30,898 nt of DNA, taken from assembly GCA_005223375.1 (NCBI GenBank), contig RXOD01004041.1:1-30898 (forward strand), given 5' to 3'. This DNA is from Amoebophrya sp. AT5.2 (taxonomy: Eukaryota; Sar; Dinophyceae; Syndiniales; Amoebophryaceae). The position numbers and the translations under genes are program-made. The notes below the pieces were generated by a model. That model was not told where the DNA came from, ran no database searches, and was given only the letters and a program-made list of their open reading frames with translations. This document shows positions 17,031 to 27,010 of this stretch, piece by piece. Each line of letters begins with the position of its first letter. The stretch's first letter is position 1.

Positions 17031-18262
17031 GTTTGTTGCGTACTTCGATAAGCAAAAGTTAGAGAAAAGCGCCTCGTGTTTCGCCGAGAGATAGATGCAA
17101 ACAGAGCTACTCCCCGTCCCATAGATCGTAACATATACGTTGATGTGTTGTAGTTCTTGTCGCTGTCCTCAAAAGAAAAGGTAAAGGGCGCCCGTAGCTG
17201 TAGAACTGCAAGAATCTTCGTTCACGGAGTGAAGCTAGCTCGACTCGGCACTGACTCCAGGAGTGCTATTCATCTCCGCTATAATCGCTGCCACTGGCCT
17301 GTTTTTTCCACGAAGATCATTCATGTTGTAGAAGTCGGTCACGCCACAAACACACCCAAAACACTTGCACTTCGTAATCCTTCGTCTCTTGCCCAACTAT
17401 TTCCGTTGGTGTCTTTCTCTCCGGTACGATCTTCTCACGTCGATCATTATTTCGGATCATGTTCTGCACGGTAGGAGGACCGATACCCGCTGCGAGCACG
17501 TGCCACTGTCACTGACACTTACAATCAGGCGGAGACTCTGTCTCGGTTTGCACGCCGCACCCCGGGAGGGCGGCGCTCCCGACGTGTGACATTTCGCGTC
17601 CTGCGTTTCAATAGGTTCTGTGGGAAGCTCGCTTTCATAAAAAAATACCTCCAAATGGTTTCTACGTCAACAGGTTTTTGTATGACACGCCGCAAGGTTG
17701 CACACCTTTCGATGACTTCACCACATCACTCAGAAAGAAAGGTAGCTCAGTCACGAACTTCTGGTACTTCCTACGGTGGCAGGAACTGTCATCGGCTGCT
17801 TTAGGCACAGAGCTTCATCTTAATCATATGCATGAATGGGATTGCTTGTTTTCACATATCGCTCAGAAAGAAGTGGTAAGAAGGTTTTTCGAAAGTAATC
17901 GTGTCTGATGTTGGATAGAAGTGTAAGTTCCCGTGGTAAGACCGAGCTGCAGAAACCCATTTGTTACGTGCTTCCCCTCGTGGCGACGCCGACGCTGCGA
18001 CCACACGTCGCTGTGCCGCCGCCGCAGAGTACTGGCCCTGACGGACGCTTGTGCACGTCCAGAGCAGTCACCTCTACCAACAGACCGCGCAGCACCTGGA
18101 TAGGAGTAAAGGTATTGCGAGGTTGGTAAATCCTTTTCATCTGTGTGTCAACGCCGCTAGTACTGATAGTAAGTCCTGCTCCTGAAGCAAACTCGTAGTA
18201 CCGTGTTCCCGCACCCGCACGCCATCAGGTTCGTGCCGTTTCACCTCCTTCACGACGCCACT
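17031..18262. other. Spacer, 1.2 kb, no supportable gene
   Basis: Several short plus-strand frames exist here (for example 17908-18129) but none has recognisable motifs or splice logic. It contains the 5' region of the ADAT3-like gene and the 3' end of the SMKK gene. Confidence 0.45.
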
Positions 18263-18705
18263 TCACTTCTTTTTGGACGAGCTTGCCTTCATCACCTGAC
18301 CACAGAAGATCGAAAATCTAAATGTTCCAACACCGAGCGCGACTCTTCCATCTCCTCGTCGCGGGCCCTTTCCAGGAGTCTCGAGCGTTCGGATCATGTG
18401 AAGTACATCGAATCTTTCCGAAGCCAATGGAAAATCCAAAACCGGCGGAGAGAACTTCTACTTCCTATAAGGAACGACAACGACTATCATTTAGCTAGTG
18501 CTCAAGTAAGTACCTTCTTCATGCTGCTCTTCATGGCCGGTTTCTTCATGCTGCTCTTCTTCATGGCCGCAGCGGGCTTCTTCATGGAAGACTTCTTCAT
18601 CGAAGACTTCATCGCCTTCTTCATAGACGACTTCTTCATCGAGGACATCGACTTCTTCATCGAGGACTTCTTCATCGAGACCTCCGGAGCAGCTGGCGCG
18701 TCCAT
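18263..18705 (-). CDS. Small Lys/Met/Ser-repeat basic protein, two exons (74 aa)
   Basis: Exon 1 is 18705-18514 and exon 2 is 18295-18263, joined across a GT-AG phase-0 intron of 218 nt (donor AAG/GTACTTACTT, acceptor GTGGTCAG). The ATG context AAGATGG is strong. After MDAPAAPEV the protein is built from SMKK/SSMKK units with occasional AMK and a PAAA spacer, and it ends VMKASSSKKK. It is extremely basic with no hydrophobic core, which suggests nucleic-acid or chromatin binding in an extended form. MKK/AMK-rich small basic proteins are frequent in dinoflagellates (family knowledge, not proof). Without splicing, the frame ends shortly after the donor (KVLT). The long Phe/Met plus-strand ORF here is its shadow. 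Confidence 0.78.
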
Positions 18706-19109
18706 CTTCGAGCGAGCTTGTTCGGTTGTTCGAGAAACCGCACGGTTAGACAGAAGACGAGCTTTCTTCTCCTACGAGGCAAATCGCTATACGCTTCGGC
18801 TGATTGTTTCGAAAGCGGTTTGCGATGGGACGCAGTTACTTCATGATATAAATACAGTTTTTGTGCCAAAGGCTTGTAAGTACTTGCAGAGGTTAGCTGA
18901 AGGAACCGCACGCAGATCAGTGGAACCTTCGCTGGGGGATCATCGTTCGCTTCATCTGTCGCGCGGGCAATCGGTCTAGTAGGCAATCGAGTTAGTCGAA
19001 CACTTACATCACCATTCAACGTCTCCGTCCGCGTGTCTTAGCTACTTATTCGCACGCCGAGGGCGCTCGGCGCGAACTTTTCAGCAGATTTACCATATTC
19101 GCAGCCAAT
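18706..19109. other. Spacer, about 400 nt
   Basis: A minus-strand frame runs through it but is the untranslated upstream region of the SMKK gene in another frame. No motif was seen. Confidence 0.45.
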
Positions 19110-20444
19110 TCACGAACCTTCGAACTTTTCTTGCGCTTCCACTCTGGCTGCCTCTGCGTGGAAGTGCTGTGCGGTCGCGAAGGGTATGTCGTCGCGACGT
19201 TCCGCGACAAAGTCCATTACTTCCCGCACCGGACCCCAGGTGTCCCACGGGCCCTCCTGGATGTGACATGCGCCCGCCACGTGGCACTCCCCCTCGCACT
19301 TCACACCGTACCCACCGCAATTCCGCACGACTGTGTCCCGAAGGAGCAGGCGGCGCTGCGCGCAGTAGATGCCGCGGTCCGCTGCGCCCTCGACTAGCGA
19401 GCTCTGCACGGCCATGCACCCGTCCTCATCGTCATCGGAACAGCATCGTAAACGCTGCGCACGATCTTCGGGCTCACCAACGCCGACGCAGTCAGCGCCT
19501 CCGCGAATCGTACAGTTCAGAATCTGGCACGAGCACACACACTCCTCGACGTGGAGACAATTTTGCTCCGGCGCATGGCGGAACTTCTCCAGGCGACAGT
19601 TCGTGAGAGCGATATGCGTCCGCGCAACACCGCGGGGACGTCGGACCAAAACGCCATCTTGCGCCACAATCCCGTCCAGCCAGACGCGAACGCTCCCTGC
19701 AGCCCCGCCTGCGCCGCTGCATTCGATGACTATCCTCCCCGTGAAGACGGAGGCGTTCTTCTCTGCGGCTTCGTTCCTGGCGTCGCCGGCACCCTTCAAC
19801 AGGATCTTGCGCGTCCTGTAGGTCGAGGCGTCGATGGTCAGCAACCCGACGAATTTTCGTGCGGGCAGCACGATTTCCGCGGTCTCTCCGGCGCCGCGGA
19901 TCGCGTCCTGTAGCTCTTCCACGGACGCAATTTTGCATGCGGCCCCGTTCACCTTTGCCCAGTGAGGTCCTGGCGTCTCCTTCTCCTGGGCGGACGACCG
20001 CCGGGTCCGGCCCTGGCCACCTGCTCCCTCTTTCCCGCCCGTGTCTGGCCCGGTCGCCGTCCGCCGACGGTCGCCGTCGAGGTCATCCTCCTCCGAGTCA
20101 CTCCACGTCGCGGGGAGGAGGTCCGCGGGAATATCTCGCAGATCGTCGTACGAAAACTCGGACGACGAATCGAGGTCGGACAGGTAGGGCGCCGGCCTCT
20201 CCTGGCTCCTGCTGGCGTACGTTGCGCTCCCCCGCCACCCCAAGGCCTGCAGCTCCGCGCCACTGTACTGCAGGATGTGCTTTTCGCGCGGCCGCCCCGA
20301 CCCATTCGAGCGTGCCGGCCTCACTGGATGCCGAAACGACCGCTTTGCGCGGGCGCAGGTCACACGCTCCGGCGCATCGCTGGCGCACGCGCCACTGCCA
20401 GAGCAGCATTCGCCCACCGCACCCGTGCAGACTGCAGACGCCAT
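19110..20444 (-). CDS. Right-handed parallel beta-helix protein (444 aa), function unknown
   Basis: The start at 20444 (GCCATGG) is chosen over the longer frame because of its ideal context. Residues about 1-165 are low-complexity and acidic/Ser-rich (SDLDSSSEFSYDDLRD, SDSEEDDLDGDRRR), probably disordered. From about residue 180 (VEELQDAIRGAGETAEIVLP) repeats typical of PbH1/pectin-lyase-fold proteins begin: IVIECSGAGG, VRVWLDGIVAQDG, IALTNCRLEKF, CQILNCTIRGGADCVGVG, MAVQSSLVEGAADRGIYC, LLLRDTVVRNCGGYGVKC. The N-x-C-x-(I/V) ladder resembles F-box-11-like beta helices more than secreted pectinases. No signal peptide or F-box is visible. Many Cys could stack along the helix. It is a single exon ending in TAG or TGA at 19110. 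Role is not assigned; ligand or protein binding is a guess. Confidence 0.75.
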   Translation of the reverse strand: MASAVCTGAVGECCSGSGACASDAPERVTCARAKRSFRHPVRPARSNGSGRPREKHILQYSGAELQALGWRGSATYASRSQERPAPYLSDLDSSSEFSYDDLRDIPADLLPATWSDSEEDDLDGDRRRTATGPDTGGKEGAGGQGRTRRSSAQEKETPGPHWAKVNGAACKIASVEELQDAIRGAGETAEIVLPARKFVGLLTIDASTYRTRKILLKGAGDARNEAAEKNASVFTGRIVIECSGAGGAAGSVRVWLDGIVAQDGVLVRRPRGVARTHIALTNCRLEKFRHAPEQNCLHVEECVCSCQILNCTIRGGADCVGVGEPEDRAQRLRCCSDDDEDGCMAVQSSLVEGAADRGIYCAQRRLLLRDTVVRNCGGYGVKCEGECHVAGACHIQEGPWDTWGPVREVMDFVAERRDDIPFATAQHFHAEAARVEAQEKFEGS

Positions 20445-20832
20445 GGCTCGCGGATACGCAAAAATTCGAGCGAAGTTCGCTTGCAAACAGGATAAATAAA
20501 AAGGCGGTGGGTTATTTTATACCTCATTCCTCTCGAGGAAGCAGCAGAATCTTGCAAACAGATTCTGCTAAAAACACCGCGGGTCGGCAGCGCGCAGAAG
20601 CTTTTAATTGAGTTTTTTCCACCAAACCAAGGTTCTTAGTGAGTCTGGGTTGTTGCGCATCCCTGTCCTATATTCTTTTGCGATTCAGTTTCAGGGAGCA
20701 ATAGCAAGAAGGATCGAGTAAGAGAGTATTGCCTCATCATGACAAAAACGTGCCGGGGTCGCTCCTTCGCGTTCACTTTCACGTAGCGAGCAACCGTGAC
20801 GAAAGTCACAATTTATGAGTCGGCTCCGCTAT

Positions 20833-20884
20833 ATGGCGAGGGTGGGTGGAGGGTGGGTGGCGGACCCACCCTCCCCCTCGCCAT
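20833..20884. repeat. G-rich inverted repeat containing a G-quadruplex motif
   Basis: Plus-strand 20840-20857 reads GGGTGGGTGGAGGGTGGG, four G-triplets with 1-4 nt loops. The left arm starts ATGGCGAGGG (20833) and the right arm ends CCCTCGCCAT (20884), so the tract can also fold as a hairpin of about 20 bp with its C-rich partner. Confidence 0.8.
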
Positions 20885-21975
20885 CCACTTTTGAGAACGA
20901 CCAGCGCGTCCGCTTTTACTTTCCGGAGCCGGTTTCGGCTCCGCTCGCTCGATCGAGAAGGCACGGGACAAGTGTGCTTCTTGTGTTTTAATTCGTCAGC
21001 ACAAAGTCGGGCCAATTTTGGGGCGAATATTGTCGCCGCCCGGAATATTCTTGCCGGTTTTCTTATAGGATTTGGCGGAATTATATTTGGCTCGGCCCTC
21101 CAAATAAATGCGAACTATAGCGATCGGACGACCAGGATCAGAGCATATTGTGTGCGCCAAGAACAGTTTCAGACCATCGTGTTTGTATATCCAAGAGACC
21201 GGGTTCATAATCTTCATGATCAGTATGGCTATGGTCTGCCTTGACCAGCTGAAGGCACATGTTGAAGCGGCGAGCCATCGGGTCTCATCCACTTATTTCA
21301 TATGAATGTTGAATCTCAACCTTACATCAAATCTCATGTACATGGTAAAAGTAGATCGGTAGACACCGCTGCAGTGAGTAGAGCGCTAAAACGTAGATTG
21401 TGTCGATTCATTGGACAGAAGCAGTATGTTAATGTCGAGTGTCTGTGTCAATGTCAATGTCAAGGTCATTGGGTGTATTGTATGGACGGCTCGCAGTCGA
21501 GATCGAATTTCTTGAGTGTGTGCGTCTCAGTCTTGTGCTAGTACATTTTTAAAACCTTTTCCATTCATCGTGGGAGACCATCAAGTGTTGCGCTCGCAGA
21601 TCCGCATGTTCCTATTCGCCGCACTTTAGTACTGAAACAACAATCATATAGTCAGTCAGTATGTAACTCCCAACAACTAACGCTACTTCTAAGTAGATAC
21701 TCCAAGCAATGCCTCCCCCCGCTACTGGGGGAGCATAACTGTGCATGGGTTCAGCAACATGATCGTGGAAGAAGGGAGAGCCTCAATCGACCTGGTCGTA
21801 TTCAAACGAACATCGACAGGGGATCTGCATACTCTTGTAGCCACTCGATTGATCTAAGCAGGATTCCTTTACTCATGCATAGCTGCTCTCCGTCAGGGGC
21901 ACGGCTGAGAGCCAGCTTCTAATAATACCCATCGCGCTGCCACCATGCAATCGTGCCCCCAAGTCGTGCCCGTCC

Positions 21976-22005
21976 TCCACGTCCTCTTGCTTCTGCTCGA
22001 CGGAG
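21976..22005 (-). repeat. Degenerate copy of 22292-22321
   Basis: The 30-nt segments match at about 25 positions, including CTGCTCGACGGAG, and both lie next to GCAATC on the low-coordinate side. In minus sense they read SVEQKQEDVE and SVEQGQEGAE, so this is probably a decayed duplicate of a C-terminal tail. Confidence 0.6.
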
Positions 22006-22269
22006 GCGGAGCCTTAGTCTGTCATTTTCGAGCAGTTGCTTGAGCGTGGGGCAGTCTGAGTGTGTGTTTGTCATGGTCGTGAGAGCACTACGTACACAAA
22101 CACCTAAAGCCACTGGAAAAGAGCCAGGAACTTGTGTGATGTTCGACATAGTTCGTAATGTGTGAGAGGATGCCAGCTGGCATAATTGATGGATGATCAT
22201 ACCAAAAGCAAAGCTAAAAACATTGCTCATCTCGTTGTCACCTCCTGTCTGGTTGCGCTTCGCGTGCAA

Positions 22270-22695
22270 TCATGGCGATTGCCCCCCCGACTCCGCGCCC
22301 TCCTGCCCCTGCTCGACGGAGCCGTTCTCAGCATCTTGTCCATTCCCAGTAGCCGGGGCAGAAGGAGTCTTCTGTACAGCCGCGACGACGCCCCACACAC
22401 AGAAAACACAGCAGGCGCAGACGCACAGCATGCAGACCGTCCCGGCGGTTATATCTAAAGGCCGTCTTGCTGCCCAAAACAAAGCGGACGCAAGCGGAGA
22501 AGATAGAAGCAAAAGCCTGCAAACAAAAATGCAAGAAGCGTTTGCTTCCCCTATCATCTGACACCCTACCCCAAAACCAGTCCTCCTGTACACTACCGCA
22601 AAACCACTCCCAAGATAGCATACGACGAAGCTACAACTCCAGCACCACTCTGGTCTACCCCCGAGCCACCTCCGGTCGGGTGCAGAATCGGGCAC
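22270..22695 (-). CDS. Possible exon of a single-pass membrane protein with Cys-rich transmembrane segment
   Basis: The last about 65 codons look real: AGTVCMLCVCACCVFCVWGV is a hydrophobic, Cys-rich span (many Cys could be palmitoylated), followed by a small polar tail ending ENGSVEQGQEGAESGGQSP and a stop. The preceding part of the frame is less convincing. Acceptors GGGCAG (near 22475) or CCTTTAG (near 22459), both phase 1, would start the exon. A phase-1 donor in the Cys-rich frame above (CAAG/GTAGC) could join to it. I recognise no family and the limits are uncertain. Confidence 0.33.
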   Translation of the reverse strand: MPDSAPDRRWLGGRPEWCWSCSFVVCYLGSGFAVVYRRTGFGVGCQMIGEANASCIFVCRLLLLSSPLASALFWAARRPLDITAGTVCMLCVCACCVFCVWGVVAAVQKTPSAPATGNGQDAENGSVEQGQEGAESGGQSP

Positions 22696-22736
22696 AAGAG
22701 CAAGGACTCCCGCGCCGCATTTTGAATTTGTTTAAT

Positions 22737-23040
22737 TTACCTACGCGGAAGTGTTCCGAGACCGAGGAGGCCCCGACAGCTTCTGACCAACTCCCGGCGC
22801 CGTCGATGTCTCTCCCAAATCCCTAGCGGTGCCCCTCCTCCGCTCTTTCGTGCTCTTTTGGGCAGCGGCAGAAATTCCTTCCTCCCGCCTAGGATGATTT
22901 TGCACAGGTCGCAGCTACCTTGCGGTTCGAAGTCTCCGCACTGTTCTCCGGTGAAACGCGGGCCGTCCTTGGTCGGCTTCCAGTCCTTCGGTTTCTCGCA
23001 GCAGGTGTATCGGTATAGTGTCTGCTCCAACTTTTTTTCG
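22737..23040 (-). CDS. Possible Cys-rich extracellular exon
   Basis: The frame reads NLNPEKKLEQTLYRYTCCEK, then FTGEQCGDFEPQGSCDLCK and a basic end (RKEFLPLPKRARK, ERHRRRRELV). There is no ATG at its start and an in-frame TAA lies upstream, so it would have to be an internal exon. The Tyr-Thr-Cys-Cys pattern recalls YTTCCYDLKK in the secreted protein at 23890-24397. It may pair with the membrane segment downstream. This is a tentative call from cysteine pattern alone. Confidence 0.33.
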
Positions 23041-23889
23041 GGATTGAGATTGGGTGCTTGTATTTTTTGAATTTAGTGTGGTAAGCAGCACATGCACCTT
23101 GTTGATTTCCCAGCTGATCTTTGTATCGTAAAACTATCGTATGTCACCGATGGCTGTGTACTACCGACAAATTGAAAACTGTAAGCACAGATGTTTTGTT
23201 GCCGGCTACTGCATTGATCGGAAACTCAAAAACCATTATACAGGGGTGCCACCGGATGGCCCTTTGGTGTACAGCCTGTTGCCCAGTTGGACAGCCTCGC
23301 CTTGTTTGCACGTGCACCCCTCTCCTGGGAGCCCCGCCCAGCAATCCTTCCCGTCGTTTCTATTTCCCGCCGTCGGGAGGAAGGATTGACCACTTTCGGG
23401 GGAAGGGTGTACAAGGACCAGCTAGGAAGCGAAGCTACCGATGTACACATCCGTTTATCCTGGGGTGAGGAGCTGGGGTGGGATTGGGAAGATCAACATG
23501 GTGCGAGTCATTACTAGTTACTCCACTGCTGCAAGCAACGAAATCTGCAAACAACGAAATGAAACAAAAATGCCCACAACCTACGCAGCAGGCAGTAGCT
23601 AGAACTGCTCAACAGCGATGGGCCAAGAAAATCGCGTGCGTCTTCGTCCGGCCGGCAGCTGCTATCCTGTATCGATTGTCTGCCACGGGGAAAAAGTGCC
23701 TTTTCTGCTTTAGTAGCTGCAACTTCCTTCCGCCTGCTTACTTGTGTTGTGCTTTTTCTAGGCGTTCCTCGGCCACATCACTCAGCACTACTAACACAAA
23801 AAAGAATTGTTTCGAATTTCAAAGAATTCCACCTCCCCTACCCCTGCATCGGTCTAGCTTACTAGCTGTAGCCCAATCGATCTCTGGCA
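23041..23889. other. Spacer, about 850 nt, no supportable gene
   Basis: No motif-bearing frame was seen. It may be intronic or intergenic, depending on whether the flanking Cys-rich frames belong together. Confidence 0.4.
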
Positions 23890-24397
23890 TCATGATAAAG
23901 TGCACCATGACTCCGAGCATTTCAAATCCAGGGCGTGTGCATCCCCCAACAAAGTGGCGCCGAATTTCTTGTCCAGCTGCGCCTCGGTCATTCCGAGCTT
24001 CTTCAAGTCGTAGCAGCACGTCGTGTACGCCATGCTGTTCTCGCTGCCATCTCCCGCCTTGCACAACCCTTTGTTCAAATTCCCCTGTGTGTACCCGATG
24101 TTGCAGTGCCCGTTGGCTGGAGCCGCGCAGCAGTCGCTGTCCCCCCCCCGGATTTTCATCGCCCTCGCCACAACCTGAGGCGACCGCATCCTCACCGCAG
24201 TGGTCGACCAGGCAATGGTTCACGTTCTTCCCCAAGCACTGCTTCGCGGATTTGGGTTCGGTTCCAGTCAATTCCATTCCGCTGCGATAGTCCACAGCAA
24301 TTTTGGTTTGCGATTGCGTCTGGAGCTCGGCGGCCAGAGCCGCGCTGGCCACAAGGCCCACGAAGAGCGCACGCCGGAATTGCTGGGTCGCCAACAT
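23890..24397 (-). CDS. Secreted Cys-rich protein, frameshifted at a 9-base homopolymer
   Basis: The ATG at 24397 (AAAGATGT) opens a signal peptide (MLATQQFRRALFVGLVASAA, then LAAE). A Cys-bearing stretch follows (AKQCLGKNVNHCLVDHCGED, SGCGEGDENPGGG). At 24141-24149 nine C (nine G in sense) shift the frame. The adjoining frame continues protein-like: DSDCCAAPANGHCNIGYTQG, YTTCCYDLKKLGMTEAQLDK, LKCSESWCTLS and stop. Eight G would make one continuous ORF. About a dozen Cys suggest a disulfide-rich secreted domain of unknown family. The break may be a sequencing error, a polymorphism or true decay; the clean composition on both sides favours the first two. Confidence 0.6.
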
Positions 24398-24655
24398 CTT
24401 TGAGTATGGCTTAGCTTGACTCTTTAATTCCAAACAATAGATCAACAATAGATGCCAAATAGTTAGAAGGTTTTCACGAATATGAAAAAATATAGTTGGA
24501 TCTCGTTTTGATCATAATATAATAGGATCCATTTTTGATTCATCACAGCCGCGGGACAACACGGCTGGTGCGTGATGGGTGCGCACCCCCCTGGACCGAC
24601 CTCGGCGTGGCACTACCGATTTCATCACGAGTGTCAACCGAAGACGGGCGCAAGG

Positions 24656-24755
24656 CTTCACGAGCAGATCGCAGTACGAACCTTCACGAGCAGATCGCAG
24701 CACGAACCTTCACGAGCAGATCGCAGCACGAACCTTCACGAGCAGACCCACGAAC
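24656..24755. repeat. 26-bp tandem repeat, about 3.8 copies
   Basis: The unit begins CTTCACGAGCAGATCGCAG and ends ACGAAC. Copies start at 24656, 24682 and 24708, then a shortened unit lies at 24734-24755. Units 2 and 3 are identical and unit 1 has one T for C. Confidence 0.92.
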
Positions 24756-25800
24756 ATATGTACTCGAAGGAGCCGAGCCAAAAGCCCAGCCCTGCATCCC
24801 ATCTCACTTCTTTCTCCCTTCCTCTGCCGAGATTTAGAATTTTACCTTCGTGCTGCCTGCTGCCGTAGCATCACTGACATGGCAGTGGCCGGCGCAGAAA
24901 AAAAGCACAACAACTACAACAATGAATGTCAAACGCCAGCGCCTGGCACATGTGCCCAGAACTACCACTCCGTCCACAAGCTCATAACCATGGCCGCGCT
25001 AGGTGCCGTCCCTCTTATCAACCTCGACCGCCGCGGGTCCAGGTATTGTTGATTTAGATCCTAGCAGCATGGCCGCCAGTCTTTCAACCTCTCTCAGAGA
25101 GGGGCTATTTCTCTATCTATCTAGCGACTCCCATAGGTGTAAGGATATCAAAAAGCAACGCCGAAAATGCTGCGCCGCCACGCTTGGGATGCAAGCAACT
25201 GCCACCAACAAGCTCGCAAGAAGTCAGCGCGTCCGTGGTCTGCAATCCGTGGCGCTTCGTTACAAGAAAACGACAGCCATCGCCCTCCTCCGTGCTGAAT
25301 ATGCAGAAGAGGCGAACCCATTCCGCAAACGCTTCGCGGCTCTTCGCGACTGCTGAGCCACGCAAGGCAGAACGAGGAAAAAACGACCCCGAGACATGTC
25401 CCAGGAAAAGCACCGCCCGGGAGCAGCCGCCAGGATCTTACCCAGCCCCGGCGCGGAGTGGCAAGCGGAGAGAACCAAAGAAGAGAACCGGCGGAAGCCG
25501 TGGCAGATGGCAAAGCGGTCGCACAGCTCCAGGTGCTTGACCGTGTACCTCGTCAGCCCGCTGCCTTTGAACTCGCTGCCGCACGGAGCGGCGCATTTAC
25601 TTTTTCCGCGACTAATCTCTTAGTCCTCGTCGACGTCCATGGGACGCGCGCACTTCTTCGCCGTCCTCACTATCTTCCACCCGCTCCGCGTCTTTGAGGC
25701 TGTAGAGCACTTGGGAAGTGCAGAGGCTCCCCACGCGTCAGGCTATCAACTTCAACAGCAGCAGAGCGCCCCGCCCGCGGCTGCCGCGCCATCTTTCTCC

Positions 25801-25925
25801 CACTTTCCACTACATTAGCACCACGCTAGCACTACGCCACCACTACGCTAACACTACATGATCACCATCAAATTAGGATTAGCATCACACTGCCATGGCA
25901 TTACATTAACACACTAACACTAAGC
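25801..25925. repeat. Degenerate CACTACGCTAA-type repeat stretch
   Basis: Words such as CACTACATTAGCA, CACGCTAGCACTACG, CACTACGCTAACACTAC and ACATTAACACACTAACACTA recur with drift. A diverged short tandem array. Confidence 0.5.
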
Positions 25926-26332
25926 ATGGCCACAACATTACACATGCACGACATTAAGCACAGCCACAGCATGGCCCTCTGTTTCGCTATCTCTCGCCTG
26001 CTTCTTCTTCGCTCCGCGCCAAAATTCATGGCCAAAGTTATCCGCATAGCCCTGACGACTTCGCCGCAGCCTCACGCGCTTGCCTCTCGGTCGTACCTCT
26101 CTCGCGTCTCTGCCGCGGCGGAGATTAAGCAGCGCGCCACTCATCATCAGCGATGGACAGCTTTTCGAAGTCTGTTCGAGCCTGCACGCGCTTCGAGTTC
26201 AATCACTTTCGGGCTGTCTGGTTCATCATGTCGAAAGCTCATCGCGTACCCCATATCATCCGCCACCGCCGTCCAGCAGCTGCCTGAATAGACTAAATTT
26301 ATTTTTTTTGCAAGACGGCGAAAAAGTATCTG

Positions 26333-27010
26333 GAAATGGCCACTTTTCGCGAAAAGCGTGCGACTCGAGCCAAAAAACCCGACGCCGGCTCCAATTCTCC
26401 CCGACAGACCACGCCGGCGGCTGCAGCGCAGGCACTGCTTCCCGTTGCTATCATGCGACACATCGCTGACCGATCCGTCGTTCGCGGCGCACGCCCATCT
26501 CTTCAACTAAAAACGAATAGAAGCCTACTTCTTTCCGAGAAAAGTAATATAATTGCGCCATTTTAGGTCGAGGGGATGACTACTGGTACGCCGCGCCGGT
26601 GTGGAGGGGGTGGTCACTGATAGCACGCGAAAGTAAAAATGCGAAAGGGTTGCCGAAAACGACCACTTTTCCCGAAAAGCTTGCAAATCCAAGCAGAGCG
26701 ACGAATTCGGAGACATAGTTCTGATGATGCCCATGCTGGTCATGCAAGCACAAGCAACAAGAAGCAAGAATGACCGAAAACATCCACTTTTCCGAAAAAA
26801 GTGGCGAATCCAGGCAGGAAGAGGACGCTGGAGACAGAAATCAGAAGATGGCCACGCTACGCACGGAGTCAAATGCAAGACGTCACAGAGAGACGAGGTT
26901 CGCACGATCCTCAACTGCCGGCACCACAACATCATGATACACGAATTGAAGTTGTTGTTGTAGTCACGAAATGCACGAAAGTGACAACTTTCTGAGAAAA
27001 GCGGACGACT
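26333..27010. repeat. Four dispersed copies of a CACTTTTCNCGAAAAG-type motif
   Basis: Copies lie at about 26333-26371, 26654-26700, 26774-26817 and 26974-27010. The first contains the perfect palindrome CTTTTCGCGAAAAG; the others are CTTTTCCCGAAAAG, CTTTTCCGAAAAAAG and CTTTCTGAGAAAAG. Similarity continues to the right of the palindrome (GCAAATCCAAGCAG, GCGAATCCAGGCAG). Confidence 0.6.

Larger units (their letters stand above)
20445..22269. other. Gene-poor spacer, 1.8 kb
   Basis: No convincing coding frame is present. It contains the G-rich foldback at 20833-20884, a short TGTCAA triplication (21446-21463) and a degenerate copy of the tail of the next ORF (21976-22005). The stretch 21100-21900 looks unstructured. 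Confidence 0.45.

Noticed and set aside
18203..18979. 258-codon plus-strand ORF with Phe/Met-rich hydrophobic repeats, like a membrane protein
   Set aside because: It is the antisense of the SMKK repeat (CTTCTTCAT on plus), and the minus strand has matched splice sites and a good start.
19369..20611. Several plus-strand Arg/Pro-rich ORFs opposite the beta-helix gene
   Set aside because: Compositional shadows; the minus frame shows regular beta-helix ladder repeats.
21715..21740. CTCCCCC...GGGGGAG hairpin as a terminator or tRNA-like element
   Set aside because: A single 7-bp stem with no cloverleaf or T-tract; bacterial-type terminators are not expected in this nuclear setting.
25003..25540. 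Plus-strand frames of 117-118 codons in the gene-poor region
   Set aside because: Basic, low-information sequences without motifs, splice logic or a partner frame; chance ORFs are likely.
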